Positions 7,566 to 14,783 of a stretch of DNA of 16,407 bases are shown one piece after another (position 1 is the stretch's first letter; every line of letters begins with the position of its first letter). This DNA comes from Planctomycetota bacterium. Lineage in GTDB: Bacteria > Planctomycetota > Phycisphaerae > UBA1845. A model generated the notes under the pieces. That model did no database searches, was not told the origin of the DNA, and saw nothing but the letters and a program-made list of their open reading frames with translations. The stretch is taken from positions 1 through 16,407 of the forward strand of contig JAJRUK010000266.1 of assembly GCA_024277835.1 (NCBI GenBank). The letters are read 5' to 3'. Both the position numbers and the translations under genes were made by a program.

Positions 7566-7772
7566 ATGAGCGTGATTCGACAGTTATCTTTGGTAAAGGG
7601 CGAGGAACGATTTGTCTTCCGCTACGAAGCGGGACATGAATCTGACATCATCGACTCTTTCGCAGGGATGGCTGCCAACGATGAAAGCTCGTTTGATTGG
7701 TTTGACGCGGCAGTGCTTAGTTATCAGATGGGTCGAAGATTAGAGACGGAGCTCGATCAGATCGCCTCGTAG
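7566..7772 (+). CDS. Small conserved-type protein of 68 residues, unknown function
   Basis: The frame reads MSVIRQLSLVKGEERFVFRY at its start, with DWFDAAVLSYQMGRRL near its end. It is soluble, acidic and without cysteine or a membrane segment. AAGG lies a few bases before the ATG. The same frame is open from 7488, but that extension overlaps the lipoprotein gene and looks like a shadow. The gene starts seven bases after the lipoprotein stop and 92 bases before xerC, so a three-gene transcript ending at the terminator near 9000 is likely. I have the impression that such proteins recur in planctomycete genomes, but no function is known to me. Confidence 0.7.
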   Translation: MSVIRQLSLVKGEERFVFRYEAGHESDIIDSFAGMAANDESSFDWFDAAVLSYQMGRRLETELDQIAS

Positions 7773-7864
7773 TTTGTTCGGAGGAACGCGGGCGGAACTA
7801 GTTACAGATGCTTGCGAAAAGGATTCGGGGACTGTAACGAAACCGTCGAGTGTAGTAAGCGATC

Positions 7865-8875
7865 ATGAAAGAGAATTCTTTGATTGGCGAGTTCCTAAAT
7901 TACCTGAAGTTCGAGCGCCACTTCTCGCCCCATACGGCGAAGTGTTACGCAGCAGACCTCGCACAGTTTTGTGCGTATCTGATGGGCGACACAGAAGCGG
8001 CGACGGGACGACAGAACTTCGCAGCCTCAGTTGCAACGTCCACGACAATGTCGGCGGGCGGGGCCCCAGGGGGTTCTGCGACGACTGTTATCTCGGAACC
8101 GACGGTGCAGCAGAAGGTCCGCGACGCCGACACCGAGCAGATCAAACTGTTCCTTGCATTCCTTGGAACACAGAGCTACTCGAAGTCGACGATCGCTAGA
8201 AAGCTGGCGACCTTGCGGAGTTTCTACAAGTTCTGTATGCGGCGCGGGTATGTGCAGACGCACCCGCTCGCAACCATCCGCACGCCCAAGCAGGAAAAGC
8301 GCCTGCCCAAGTTCCTTGAAATGGAACAGATCACGGCGCTTCTCAATACGCCAGACGACACGACGCTTTTGGGTTCTCGTGACAAGGCGATGCTTGAGTT
8401 GCTCTTTTCGACCGGCGTCCGCGTCAGCGAGCTTGTCGATCTGAACTTCGCGGACATCGACTTCGAGAATCAGATCATCCGCGTACGCGGCAAGGGCAAA
8501 AAGCAGCGAACGTCCCCGATGGGGCCAACCGCGATCGCTGCGATTCAGAAATATCTCCAGCTACGTCGCGCAGACGCACGGGCAGCTTCTTTTGACCCCA
8601 ACGCCTTGTTCGTCAACAAGCACGGTCAACGGTTGAGCACTCGAAGCGTTCGACGAAAGCTGGATAAGTATCTGTCGGAGGCGGGACTCGATCCGTCGAT
8701 CAGTCCGCATACGCTGCGACACAGTTTCGCAACGCATATGCTCAACAACGGTGCGGATCTTCGCAGCGTCCAGGAATTGCTCGGACATCAGTCCCTTTCC
8801 ACGACGCAGATCTACACGCACCTGACAACGCCAAGGCTCAAAGAAGCCTACGACGACGCCCACCCGCGGGCGTAA
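7865..8875 (+). CDS. xerC: Tyrosine recombinase XerC
   Basis: The 336-residue integrase-family protein has the full catalytic set: R186 (GVRVSEL), K210 (RGKGKKQR), H282 and R285 (PHTLRHSFATHML), H308 (LLGHQSL) and nucleophile Y317 (TTQIYTHL). The C-terminus ending YDDAHPRA matches XerC better than XerD. The N-terminal SAM-like core-binding domain is split by a low-complexity Ala/Ser/Thr/Gly linker at about 45-88, which makes the protein about 35-40 residues longer than E. coli XerC. Its expected role is resolving chromosome dimers at dif together with XerD; no dif site was recognised here. The ribosome site is weak. It is followed by tandem hairpins and a strong intrinsic terminator. No phage or integron context, so a housekeeping role is likelier than integration. 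Confidence 0.92.
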   Translation: MKENSLIGEFLNYLKFERHFSPHTAKCYAADLAQFCAYLMGDTEAATGRQNFAASVATSTTMSAGGAPGGSATTVISEPTVQQKVRDADTEQIKLFLAFLGTQSYSKSTIARKLATLRSFYKFCMRRGYVQTHPLATIRTPKQEKRLPKFLEMEQITALLNTPDDTTLLGSRDKAMLELLFSTGVRVSELVDLNFADIDFENQIIRVRGKGKKQRTSPMGPTAIAAIQKYLQLRRADARAASFDPNALFVNKHGQRLSTRSVRRKLDKYLSEAGLDPSISPHTLRHSFATHMLNNGADLRSVQELLGHQSLSTTQIYTHLTTPRLKEAYDDAHPRA

Positions 8876-8884
8876 GAAGCGTGG

Positions 8885-8962
8885 CATGGCCAAGCGAAGT
8901 GCCGCCATGTCCTGTGTGGCCCCGGTTTGCAACCGGGGCAAGTAGGGTCCGTTGTGCGGACC
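8885..8962. repeat. Three tandem GC-rich hairpins downstream of xerC
   Basis: Consecutive palindromes begin ten bases after the xerC stop: CATGGC/GCCATG (8885-8890 with 8904-8909), a nine-base stem GCCCCGGTT/AACCGGGGC (8919-8927 with 8931-8939), and GGTCCG/CGGACC (8946-8951 with 8957-8962). They look like REP-type dispersed palindromes, or they may protect the 3' end of the transcript. Dispersal cannot be judged from one window. Confidence 0.6.
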
Positions 8963-8983
8963 ACCCAATAAAACGAACGACAA

Positions 8984-9015
8984 AGCGTCGAGCCAACCGG
9001 CTCGACGCTTTTTTT
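8984..9015 (+). terminator. Strong intrinsic terminator after xerC
   Basis: A perfect 11-base stem AGCGTCGAGCC / GGCTCGACGCT (8984-8994 with 8999-9009) has an AACC loop and is followed by a run of seven T (9009-9015). It would end the lipoprotein, small protein and xerC transcript. Confidence 0.9.
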
Positions 9016-9093
9016 ATGGTGGATTTTGCCTGGATGTTTGTGAGACGTTGGCTAGAGCAAATAACAGTCAACTCTGGTGGACCTTTTCTTCCG

Positions 9094-9115
9094 TCCCCCC
9101 TTTACTAAGGGGGGA
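9094..9115. repeat. C6/G6 hairpin
   Basis: TCCCCCCTT (9094-9102) pairs perfectly with AAGGGGGGA (9107-9115) across the loop TACT. There is no T run after it, so it is not a standard terminator. It looks like a dispersed palindromic element. Confidence 0.6.
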
Positions 9116-9182
9116 TTGAGGAGGGTTACCCGCGCCACTTGGGTGTTAAATGCTCTAGTGTATCGCCACTCGAAAAGGTGCG

Positions 9183-9289
9183 GGTTGGATGTAACTGGTG
9201 GGCTGCTCGCCAATGTTCGGCTGCACGAAGAACATGGGCGGGTCGATTGATCGTGAGATCCGAAGACGAATCCGTGTCGCACCACTAGC
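9183..9289. repeat. Direct repeat copy A (diverged, 107 bases)
   Basis: It begins GGTTGGATG and ends CACTAGC, matching copy B at 9548-9652. The shared exact core is CGCCAATGTTCGGCTG (9208-9223). Each copy is itself an imperfect palindrome: here CTCGCCAATGTTC pairs roughly with GAACATGGGCGGG about ten bases further on. Confidence 0.6.
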
Positions 9290-9341
9290 CCCGGAGGGGC
9301 GGAACGGTTTTGGAAAGCCCACGGCGCTAGCCGTGGGAAAC
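9286..9341. repeat. Left arm of composite inverted repeat
   Basis: It contains hairpin GCCCC-GGA-GGGGC (9288-9300) and the eight-base hairpin CCCACGGC-GCTA-GCCGTGGG (9318-9337). The order and spacing are mirrored in the right arm at 9450-9504. A decayed further copy of the first hairpin starts near 9360. Confidence 0.6.
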
Positions 9342-9449
9342 GGTTCAGCGCAGATTGGGTAGCCCCGAATGGAGCGGAACAATTTGGTCACCGGCTGTGG
9401 TTGAGGAAAGGTGTCGCCCTGTTGGGGCTTTGTTCTGTGGCGTTCGTTT

Positions 9450-9504
9450 GTTTCCCCCGGCTCGCGCCGGGGGCTGCTGAATGCGTTTCGCCCCTTCGGG
9501 GCTG
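9450..9504. repeat. Right arm of composite inverted repeat
   Basis: Its reverse complement parallels the left arm. It contains CCCCCGGC-TCGC-GCCGGGGG (9454-9473) and GCCCC-TTC-GGGGC (9490-9502). Stems are conserved while the paired bases differ between arms, so base pairing rather than sequence seems to be kept. Confidence 0.6.
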
Positions 9505-9547
9505 GCGTTCCGTTACTCGAAAGCCCATCGTTGCTCGGAAATGTGCT

Positions 9548-9652
9548 GGTTGGGTGCGACTGAGGCTTGTCCGCCAATGTTCGGCTGTCGAAAAACACGG
9601 GCCGACAATCTGCCCCTTGTGCCCGCGGAATTACCTGTGTCGGAGCACTAGC
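9548..9652. repeat. Direct repeat copy B (diverged, 105 bases)
   Basis: It begins GGTTGGGTG and ends CACTAGC, with the core CGCCAATGTTCGGCTG at 9572-9587, 364 bases after copy A. GGCTTGTCCGCCAATGTT pairs imperfectly with AACACGGGCCGACAATC downstream. It ends 12 bases before the STAS stop codon, so it may also act as the 3' end structure of that gene. Confidence 0.6.
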
Positions 9653-9664
9653 GAGCGACTCGAA

Positions 9665-10024
9665 CTACGACGCGGCGTCGGTTGGGTTTTCTTCGCCGAG
9701 TTGGACGGAGGCGATGGCTGTGGCGACGTCGGACTCGAACTGGAAGACCTTGTCCAAACCGGTCACGAGGAAGAGGCCCCAGACGTCGGTGCTCATGCCG
9801 CAGAGCAGGACGCTGCCCCCCTTGCTGAGCACCGCCTTTCGGAACTTGAGAAGCTTGGCGATGTTCGATGAGTTTAGGAAGTTGACGCCGGTGAAGCTCA
9901 GGACCACGCCCTTGTTCTTGTAGTCTTCGACGTGCTCCAACAACTGGGACATGTCGTCGGAAAAGGCGGGGTCGTCGTGAAGCTCTACGACTATGATCGT
10001 GTCGGACCAGTTATCAATCGTCAC
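9665..10024 (-). CDS. STAS-domain protein (anti-anti-sigma factor type)
   Basis: The 119-residue protein is a single STAS domain. It has an early strand (TIIVVEL), then GVVLSFTGVNFLNSSNIAKLLKF, then GGSVLLCGMSTDVWGLFLVTGLDKVFQF. In SpoIIAA-type regulators the loop is DSSG, with a Ser phosphorylated by a partner kinase. Here it reads NSSN, so the serines remain but the Asp and Gly are replaced and phospho-control is uncertain. The start is the GTG at 10022-10024, because AAGGAG lies eight bases before it; an upstream in-frame start adds 20 residues of poor quality. No serine kinase or phosphatase partner is in the window. The RNase HII-like gene lies 158 bases upstream on the same strand. Confidence 0.85.
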   Translation of the reverse strand: MTIDNWSDTIIVVELHDDPAFSDDMSQLLEHVEDYKNKGVVLSFTGVNFLNSSNIAKLLKFRKAVLSKGGSVLLCGMSTDVWGLFLVTGLDKVFQFESDVATAIASVQLGEENPTDAAS

Positions 10025-10032
10025 CGCTGATA

Positions 10033-10038
10033 CTCCTT
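10033..10038 (-). promoter_or_regulatory. Ribosome binding site fixing the GTG start at 10024
   Basis: AAGGAG on the minus strand, eight bases before GTG (10022-10024). Confidence 0.75.
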
Positions 10039-10182
10039 TTGGGCAATGTGTTCGCAGGGTAGTGCGGGCGCGTTTGGGTGTCAAACGTGGAGGCGGAGGA
10101 CGACAGTCTGCCGATGTTGGTGGAATCGCCGGGAGGATGATTGCGATCGGTCAGCTCCATCACGGTCGCTACTCTGACGGCT

Positions 10183-11145
10183 CTATCGCTGGCGGATGAG
10201 GGTTTCTTTTTTGACGGCGAGTTTTTTTAGCGTTGGGGCAACGTCGGTTAGCCACCGCTTCGCGTCGGTGTAATAACCCGCCGTCGGTTTGAGGTCGGTG
10301 ACCTGGGTGGACCAGTAGCCGTTGAACACATGCATGAATAGCTCGCGGAGGTACTTGCTGTAGGCACTGGCGAGGGCGACGGGGAGATGCTTTTGCTCGC
10401 CGCTGGTTGAGAAAGAGATGCGCACGACGCGCGATGGGTTTTCGAGACGGTAGAGACTGTTGTCGGCGGACTCTTCGAGCACCTGGATGTCATATTCAGG
10501 GAAGGACGTTTGCAGAACATCGCGGTAGTGCGTCCGACCGCCCAGCCTATCGACGCAGATGCGAACGCGTCGCTCGGATGAGCAGCGGATGATCTTATCA
10601 ATGAGACGTGTCGCGAGGCCGATGAGGACGGTGGCTTTGTTGTTCGTGAGGTCGATCATCCTGTTGAACTGTTTTTCAAGAAGCGGCTCGCTGAAAACGC
10701 TAAGAAGCTCGATGTTTTTTTCGCTGCAGTTGCGGCGGATCGCGTTGGCTCGCGTCGGGATATCGCCGACGGCTGGGTCGATGGGGATGGGAAGTTCGTT
10801 GATCGTGTACCAAGGGTAGTCTTCAAGCTGGGTCGCGGCGGTTGGGGCGATTGTCTCTAGAAGATGGTGCCATGTCGTTGGCATCTTTCCTGATACGGCG
10901 AGCATGACGAGAGCAGCACGCTCCAGCGGGGCGAGACTCGATCGTGACTTAAAAAGTACCTTGCTGTCGGCGATAGCGAGGCGGCGGTCGGATCGGGAGA
11001 CCGTTTGCGTGCATGTGTCGCTCAGTGCTTGCCACATGCAACCGTCAACGCTGCGATCGGGCACGCGAAAAACGGTCGCGGACACGACCAACGGGCCGAG
11101 GAGTGGGCCTAGTCCTGCTTCGTCGATGCCTGCGATGATAGCCAC
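10183..11145 (-). CDS. Enlarged, divergent RNase HII-like protein
   Basis: The 320-residue protein opens with IAGIDEAGLGPLLGPLVVSA, very close to the RNase HII signature around the first two acidic residues (D8, E9). IADSKVLF (58-65) matches the ADSKxL motif. VDRLGGR (D199) fits the third acid, and LPVALASAYSKYLRELF fits the helix that normally ends in AKxxRD; here the acid is Glu (E268). RNase HII cuts RNA in RNA/DNA hybrids at ribonucleotides. The family is usually about 200 residues; the extra length lies mostly between about 85 and 190, with no recognised motif. The start is a GTG with CGGAGG ten bases before it. It may be a lineage-specific paralogue rather than the housekeeping enzyme. 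Confidence 0.75.
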   Translation of the reverse strand: MAIIAGIDEAGLGPLLGPLVVSATVFRVPDRSVDGCMWQALSDTCTQTVSRSDRRLAIADSKVLFKSRSSLAPLERAALVMLAVSGKMPTTWHHLLETIAPTAATQLEDYPWYTINELPIPIDPAVGDIPTRANAIRRNCSEKNIELLSVFSEPLLEKQFNRMIDLTNNKATVLIGLATRLIDKIIRCSSERRVRICVDRLGGRTHYRDVLQTSFPEYDIQVLEESADNSLYRLENPSRVVRISFSTSGEQKHLPVALASAYSKYLRELFMHVFNGYWSTQVTDLKPTAGYYTDAKRWLTDVAPTLKKLAVKKETLIRQR

Positions 11146-11351
11146 GCTGCTTTTGCCTCCGAGGTCTCACTTGTTACGCCCGGTGTGTTGTAGGCCTTGT
11201 CGGATGTGAGTTCAACGGTTGATTTGCGTTCCCTCGGTCGCGGTCCATTGCCAAGAGCCGGAAATCACAGGACGGGTCTCGGTGTAACCCCCATGGGTGA
11301 GCAGAGGTTGCGTCGAAACGCACAGGGAAATGACAGGGCGAAAGTTCGAGG

Positions 11352-12173
11352 TTACTTTCCGCCGAGGCACATGAGCGAAAGGGCCTGGAATAGCTCGCGG
11401 CAGTTCTCGCCGTGCTGGCCTGTCGGATCGCAGTGGTAAAGCTCGCCGCGACGCTCGGAGTCGCCGCGGAGGCGATCGAGCAATTGATCGATTCGCGACA
11501 AGCAGGGGTCCGTCTCCGGTCCGAGGATTCCGAGTTGGTCGTTGACGACGATGACGTCGCTTTCAACCAGCCCATGATATGGTTGCTGCAACTGGATGCG
11601 CGTAGCGAGTTCGTCGCCCAGAGGCGAGTGCAAAAAGCCCCGCATGTTCGCAGACGAAATGTCGGGGCGATCCTCCGAGGGTTGGGGCGCGTCGTGTGAG
11701 CTATCGGAAAAAAGACCGAAAATTTCGGAAGCGAAGGCGGCGGTGTCGTCCAGAGCGCGGCGAAGTTCGCCAGCTGCGTGCTTTGAGTCACGAAATACGT
11801 CGCAGATGAATGTGGGTCTTGGCATCACGAAGATGCGGTGGTCGTAAGGATAGGCGCATCGCAAGGACGGGTCTGCATCGGCTTCGATCACAACAGTGCC
11901 GTATCGATCTTGTTTGTGAATTTGCGCGAGCGCTTCGGGGAGTATTTCAAAAACTTGGTCTTCTTCAAACTCGATCCAGCGCGCCGACGCGACGTGACAG
12001 TCGGATGGCACTTGACCGTTGGTCTTCGTTTTGGCAGCGACTTTTTCGGAGTCGGATTTGACGAGCCGGAAGTAATGCGGCGGACGCTCAAAAAGCTTGT
12101 CGGCCATCGTCTGAATGAGCGCACTCTTCCCCGAACGGCGCACACCACTCACAAAAACAACCGACAGTCCCAT
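11352..12173 (-). CDS. P-loop NTPase, unknown function
   Basis: From the ATG at 12173 the protein has 273 residues. It begins almost at once with a strand and Walker A motif, SVVFVSGVRRSGKSALI (G10 to S17). A possible Walker B strand is TVVIEADADPSLRCAYP, and DVIVVNDQLG is a late hydrophobic strand. The N-terminal P-loop and short size recall small nucleotide-binding proteins such as MobB or HypB-like GTPases, but no diagnostic motif settles this. The Cys-containing C-terminus (CDPTGQHGENCRELF) may bind metal. Start choice: GGGAG lies ten bases before 12173; starts at 12209 (ATG) and 12269 (TTG) are possible but add low-complexity Gly/Ser sequence. The RNase HII-like gene follows after 206 bases. 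Confidence 0.65.
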   Translation of the reverse strand: MGLSVVFVSGVRRSGKSALIQTMADKLFERPPHYFRLVKSDSEKVAAKTKTNGQVPSDCHVASARWIEFEEDQVFEILPEALAQIHKQDRYGTVVIEADADPSLRCAYPYDHRIFVMPRPTFICDVFRDSKHAAGELRRALDDTAAFASEIFGLFSDSSHDAPQPSEDRPDISSANMRGFLHSPLGDELATRIQLQQPYHGLVESDVIVVNDQLGILGPETDPCLSRIDQLLDRLRGDSERRGELYHCDPTGQHGENCRELFQALSLMCLGGK

Positions 12174-12317
12174 CCTCTCACTACTCCCACCCGACCCCCC
12201 GATCGACATCCGACGATCCGTTCCTTTGAGCGGGGCGACGGTAGATCGTAGGCCCGCTAACTGTCGCAAGCCAAATCGGACGACAGTTTCCGACGCACGC
12301 GGTCGCGAGCGTCGATA

Positions 12318-13514
12318 TTATTGGCCCGCCTCGTCTTTTTCCGCAGGTTTCGGGTCTTCAACGCCAAGGTCGGCTTTTGCAACGAGAAGGGGGATTGCGG
12401 GGGCTAACCGGAGCAAACGGGGCATTTCGCCGGTCAACCAACCCTCCTGAAGCGTCAGAATGCCAGCCTGACACCACGCGACTTCCTCCTCGCGAGATTC
12501 CTCTTTCGCAAGCGATTCTGCCCACGCTTGCAATATCTCGACGCGCGCGAATGCCGACGTGCGTAACGCCTGGCCTCGATCGCGTTGCCCGGAAAACCAC
12601 GTCTCTACCATTTCCTCGACACGCATCAGCATCGCGAGGGCGAGCGTCGGCGACTGATGCTCGGCGAGAAGCTGTGCCCGTAAAATGGCACCGTAAAACC
12701 GGTATGGCTGAGCGCCGACACGCGGGCGTGCGGTGACCGGTCCGACGATCGACAGCGCTCGTGAAGCGTCGTCCTCATTGCTTCGCAGGAGGGCCTGCCA
12801 TAGACGAGCAGACGCGGCGATGGCGGCGCTATCACTTTGGAGGAGCATCGAAAGTCGCGAGGCGGCACGACGCTTGGTGTGTGCGTCGTCGTCTGTGCCG
12901 GTGTCGAGAAGCTACGCCTTGAGCGCATGCCCGAAGGCTCGGATGGTGTCGCGTCTGGTGGCTAATTCTCGCCAGACTTGCTCAACTTCGTCCTTCCGGG
13001 TCGCCACTTCGTCGGTGGTTTTCCGGTCGTCTTCCTTGTCGTTTTCTTTGGAAGTCGCTTCATCGTGTTGTTTGATCAGGTCGCTGGCGTTCTGGAGGAG
13101 ATTTTCGGCGCGTTCGAAGATCTCGCGAAGGGCTATGGGGTCCGGCATTTCGTCCTGAACGAGTCCGAGGATACGGGTTGATGCGGCGTGCTCGGTTCCG
13201 CTGGCGAGCAGGCGGTTGGCGGCGGCGAGGAGTAGTTCAATTCTTCGAGGGACGCCCGGTGCATCGTCGGCGGCGTGTTCGAGTGTGGTCGCCCTCTCGT
13301 TAACCCAATCCAGGTACGCAGATTCGCTGCTGAATTTGAAGGGATAGGAAACACGGAGCGTGTCGCGGGTTGTTTGCTGTTCGACTGATGGCTCGGCTTG
13401 CTTTTTCTGGGAGTCGGGTTCTTGCGGCGCGGGCGCTTCCTGGGCAGAAGCAAGCGTGGCGGTCGCCAGAAAAAGTAGCGAACAGCCAATTCCGATTTGC
13501 CAACAACGTTTCAC
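12318..13514 (-). pseudogene. Secreted helical protein gene interrupted by in-frame TAG
   Basis: A continuous frame of 398 codons plus stop runs from GTG 13514 to 12318, broken only by TAG at 12912-12914 (codon 201). The first half has a signal peptide (MKRCWQIGIGCSLLFLATATLASAQ), a Gln/Pro-rich linker and acidic helical segments with coiled-coil character (about 165-195). The second half is helical and TPR-like (ASARLWQALLRSNEDDASRAL...) and begins mid-domain, so it is not a credible separate gene. Codons around the stop read Lys-Ala-stop-Leu-Leu; CAG to TAG would be the simplest change. I do not recognise the family. It is divergent from the vWA gene and may belong to the same envelope system. 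If the stop is real, a 200-residue secreted fragment results. Confidence 0.7.
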
Positions 13515-13520
13515 AAGGAA

Positions 13521-13526
13521 CTCCTT
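13521..13526 (-). promoter_or_regulatory. Ribosome binding site fixing the GTG start at 13514
   Basis: AAGGAG on the minus strand, six bases before GTG (13512-13514). It makes the signal peptide begin at MKRCWQ rather than 32 codons upstream. Confidence 0.7.
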
Positions 13527-13633
13527 CGATGACCTCAAACACTGCACCGGAGTGTACACAAGCGACTCGGTTTGGCGAGCACGCCGACAAGAATGGACGG
13601 TGCGCAACACGTCTCGATGGGACGCTGCCTACG

Positions 13634-13662
13634 TTGACCGAGCGTGCTGGCAGAGCTACACT
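13634..13662 (+). promoter_or_regulatory. Candidate promoter for the vWA/TPR/ExbB operon
   Basis: TTGACC (13634-13639) and TACACT (13657-13662) are separated by exactly 17 bases, matching the housekeeping consensus at five and four of six positions. It lies in the divergent intergenic space, about 120 bases before the vWA start. Confidence 0.5.
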
Positions 13663-13780
13663 TTTATCGGCGAATGCGCTTTGGTTGCTTCAACCCGTGC
13701 GGTAGACGGCGCGCCGCCTCGACGCTCCAGTTTGGCCAATGTCGTGGCGGTGGGCGATCGTTTCATTCCGGTAACTCCCA

Positions 13781-14776
13781 ATGCCAGACGAGCAGCGAAA
13801 CAAGCAATACGAAAGTTGGGACAGCGTGGACCTTGAGCAGTCGGGTCACGAGGGTTCCGCGCCGATGAACCTGACGGGCGGCGGGGTTGTCGGTGCGTGG
13901 ATGGGTTCGCTGCTTCTGCACTTTTTCGCGCTGGCGGTCATGTTTCTGATCGTGTTTCCTTTTTCGCCGAATCTGGCGGACGACGATGTGTCGATTGCCA
14001 ATGTGCAACTCGTTGGCGAGGTCGATGCGATCCCGCTGTCGCCCATTAACATGCCAGACCCGCCAGCGACCCGAGAAGACGCGACCGAATCTCGCCAAGT
14101 GACACCGACGGCGACGCCCGAGGAATCTGTCGAGGACTTGATCGAACCAAGCTCGTTGAAAAAGCCGGATTACTCGGTCCTCGGGCTACGTGCAGCCAGC
14201 GGCGACGGTAGCCCCTGGTCTGGCGCTGCTGCGCCTGGGGGCGAGCTGGGTCCGGACTTCTTCGGGTTGGGCGGGTCAGCCCGAGGGGCACGGACGGTCG
14301 TTTATGTTGTGGACCATAGCGGTTCGATGCAGGCGAAATTGGGGCTTGTGAAGCTTGAGCTTTGGCGTTCGATTTCGGCGCTGCGACGAAGTCAAAAGTT
14401 TCACGTGATCTTCTTCGCCGGGCGGATGCCAACCGAGTCTCCGCCGAAGCGTTTCGTGAATGCGATCGAGGTGTATAAGAACGAGTTTCGGGAGTGGCTT
14501 GATGATATACCGCTGGGGTATCGCACGAATCCCAACGCAGCCCTTCGGCGCGCGCTTTCGATGAAGCCGGACATTCTGTTTTTCCTGACGGATGCTTAAG
14601 GGTCAAGTTTCGACGACGGTCTGCGTAAACGGCTCGACGAGTGGAACAAGGATCGACGGACGCGCATCTTTACGGTGGCGTACATCGAACGAAGCGGTCA
14701 GAGATTCCTCGAAACGGTGGCCCGCGAGCACGGAGGCGAATGTCGATTCGTATCTGAAGATGATCTGCCGGACTAA
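13781..14776 (+). pseudogene. Membrane-anchored vWA-domain protein gene interrupted by in-frame TAA
   Basis: A frame of 331 codons plus stop is broken only by TAA at 14597-14599 (codon 273). The N-terminus has one membrane helix (about 39-61), then a Pro/Glu/Thr-rich periplasmic linker, then FFGLGGSARGARTVVYVVDHSGSM. MIDAS residues are visible: D178, S180, S182, T249 and D271. The TAA follows LTDA directly. Beyond it the same frame gives FDDGLRKRLDEWNKD, RIFTVAYIERSGQRFLETVA and GGECRFVSEDDL, the expected last helices and strands of a vWA fold. Truncation at the TAA would therefore remove part of the domain. An alternative ATG at 13865 is possible. The gene precedes a TPR-like protein (seven-base gap) and an ExbB/TolQ protein. 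Confidence 0.75.
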
Positions 14777-14783
14777 CCTTACA

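Larger units (their letters stand above)
9016..9664. other. Non-coding repeat island
   Basis: About 650 bases without a credible gene, between the xerC terminator and the STAS gene. It holds a C-run/G-run hairpin (9094-9115), two diverged copies of a direct repeat, and an inverted repeat made of paired GC-rich hairpins. Open frames crossing it on both strands are by-products of the palindromes and have no protein-like features. Confidence 0.65.

Noticed and set aside
9155..9598. 147-codon minus-strand frame and 156-codon plus-strand frame (9401-9871) across the repeat island
   Set aside because: They run through palindromic repeats and into the STAS gene on the opposite strand; no protein-like features.
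11174..11791. 205-codon minus-strand frame overlapping the P-loop gene
   Set aside because: Different phase from the Walker A frame; Ser/Arg/Thr rich without motifs.
13781..14599. vWA frame accepted as a complete 272-residue gene
   Set aside because: Sequence after the TAA in the same frame clearly completes the vWA domain, so the short version is not the ancestral gene.
12318..14776. Genome-wide reassignment of TAA or TAG as sense codons
   Set aside because: ccoN and STAS end in TAG, and xerC and the di-haem cytochrome end in TAA, at natural protein ends followed by intergenic sequence or new genes.
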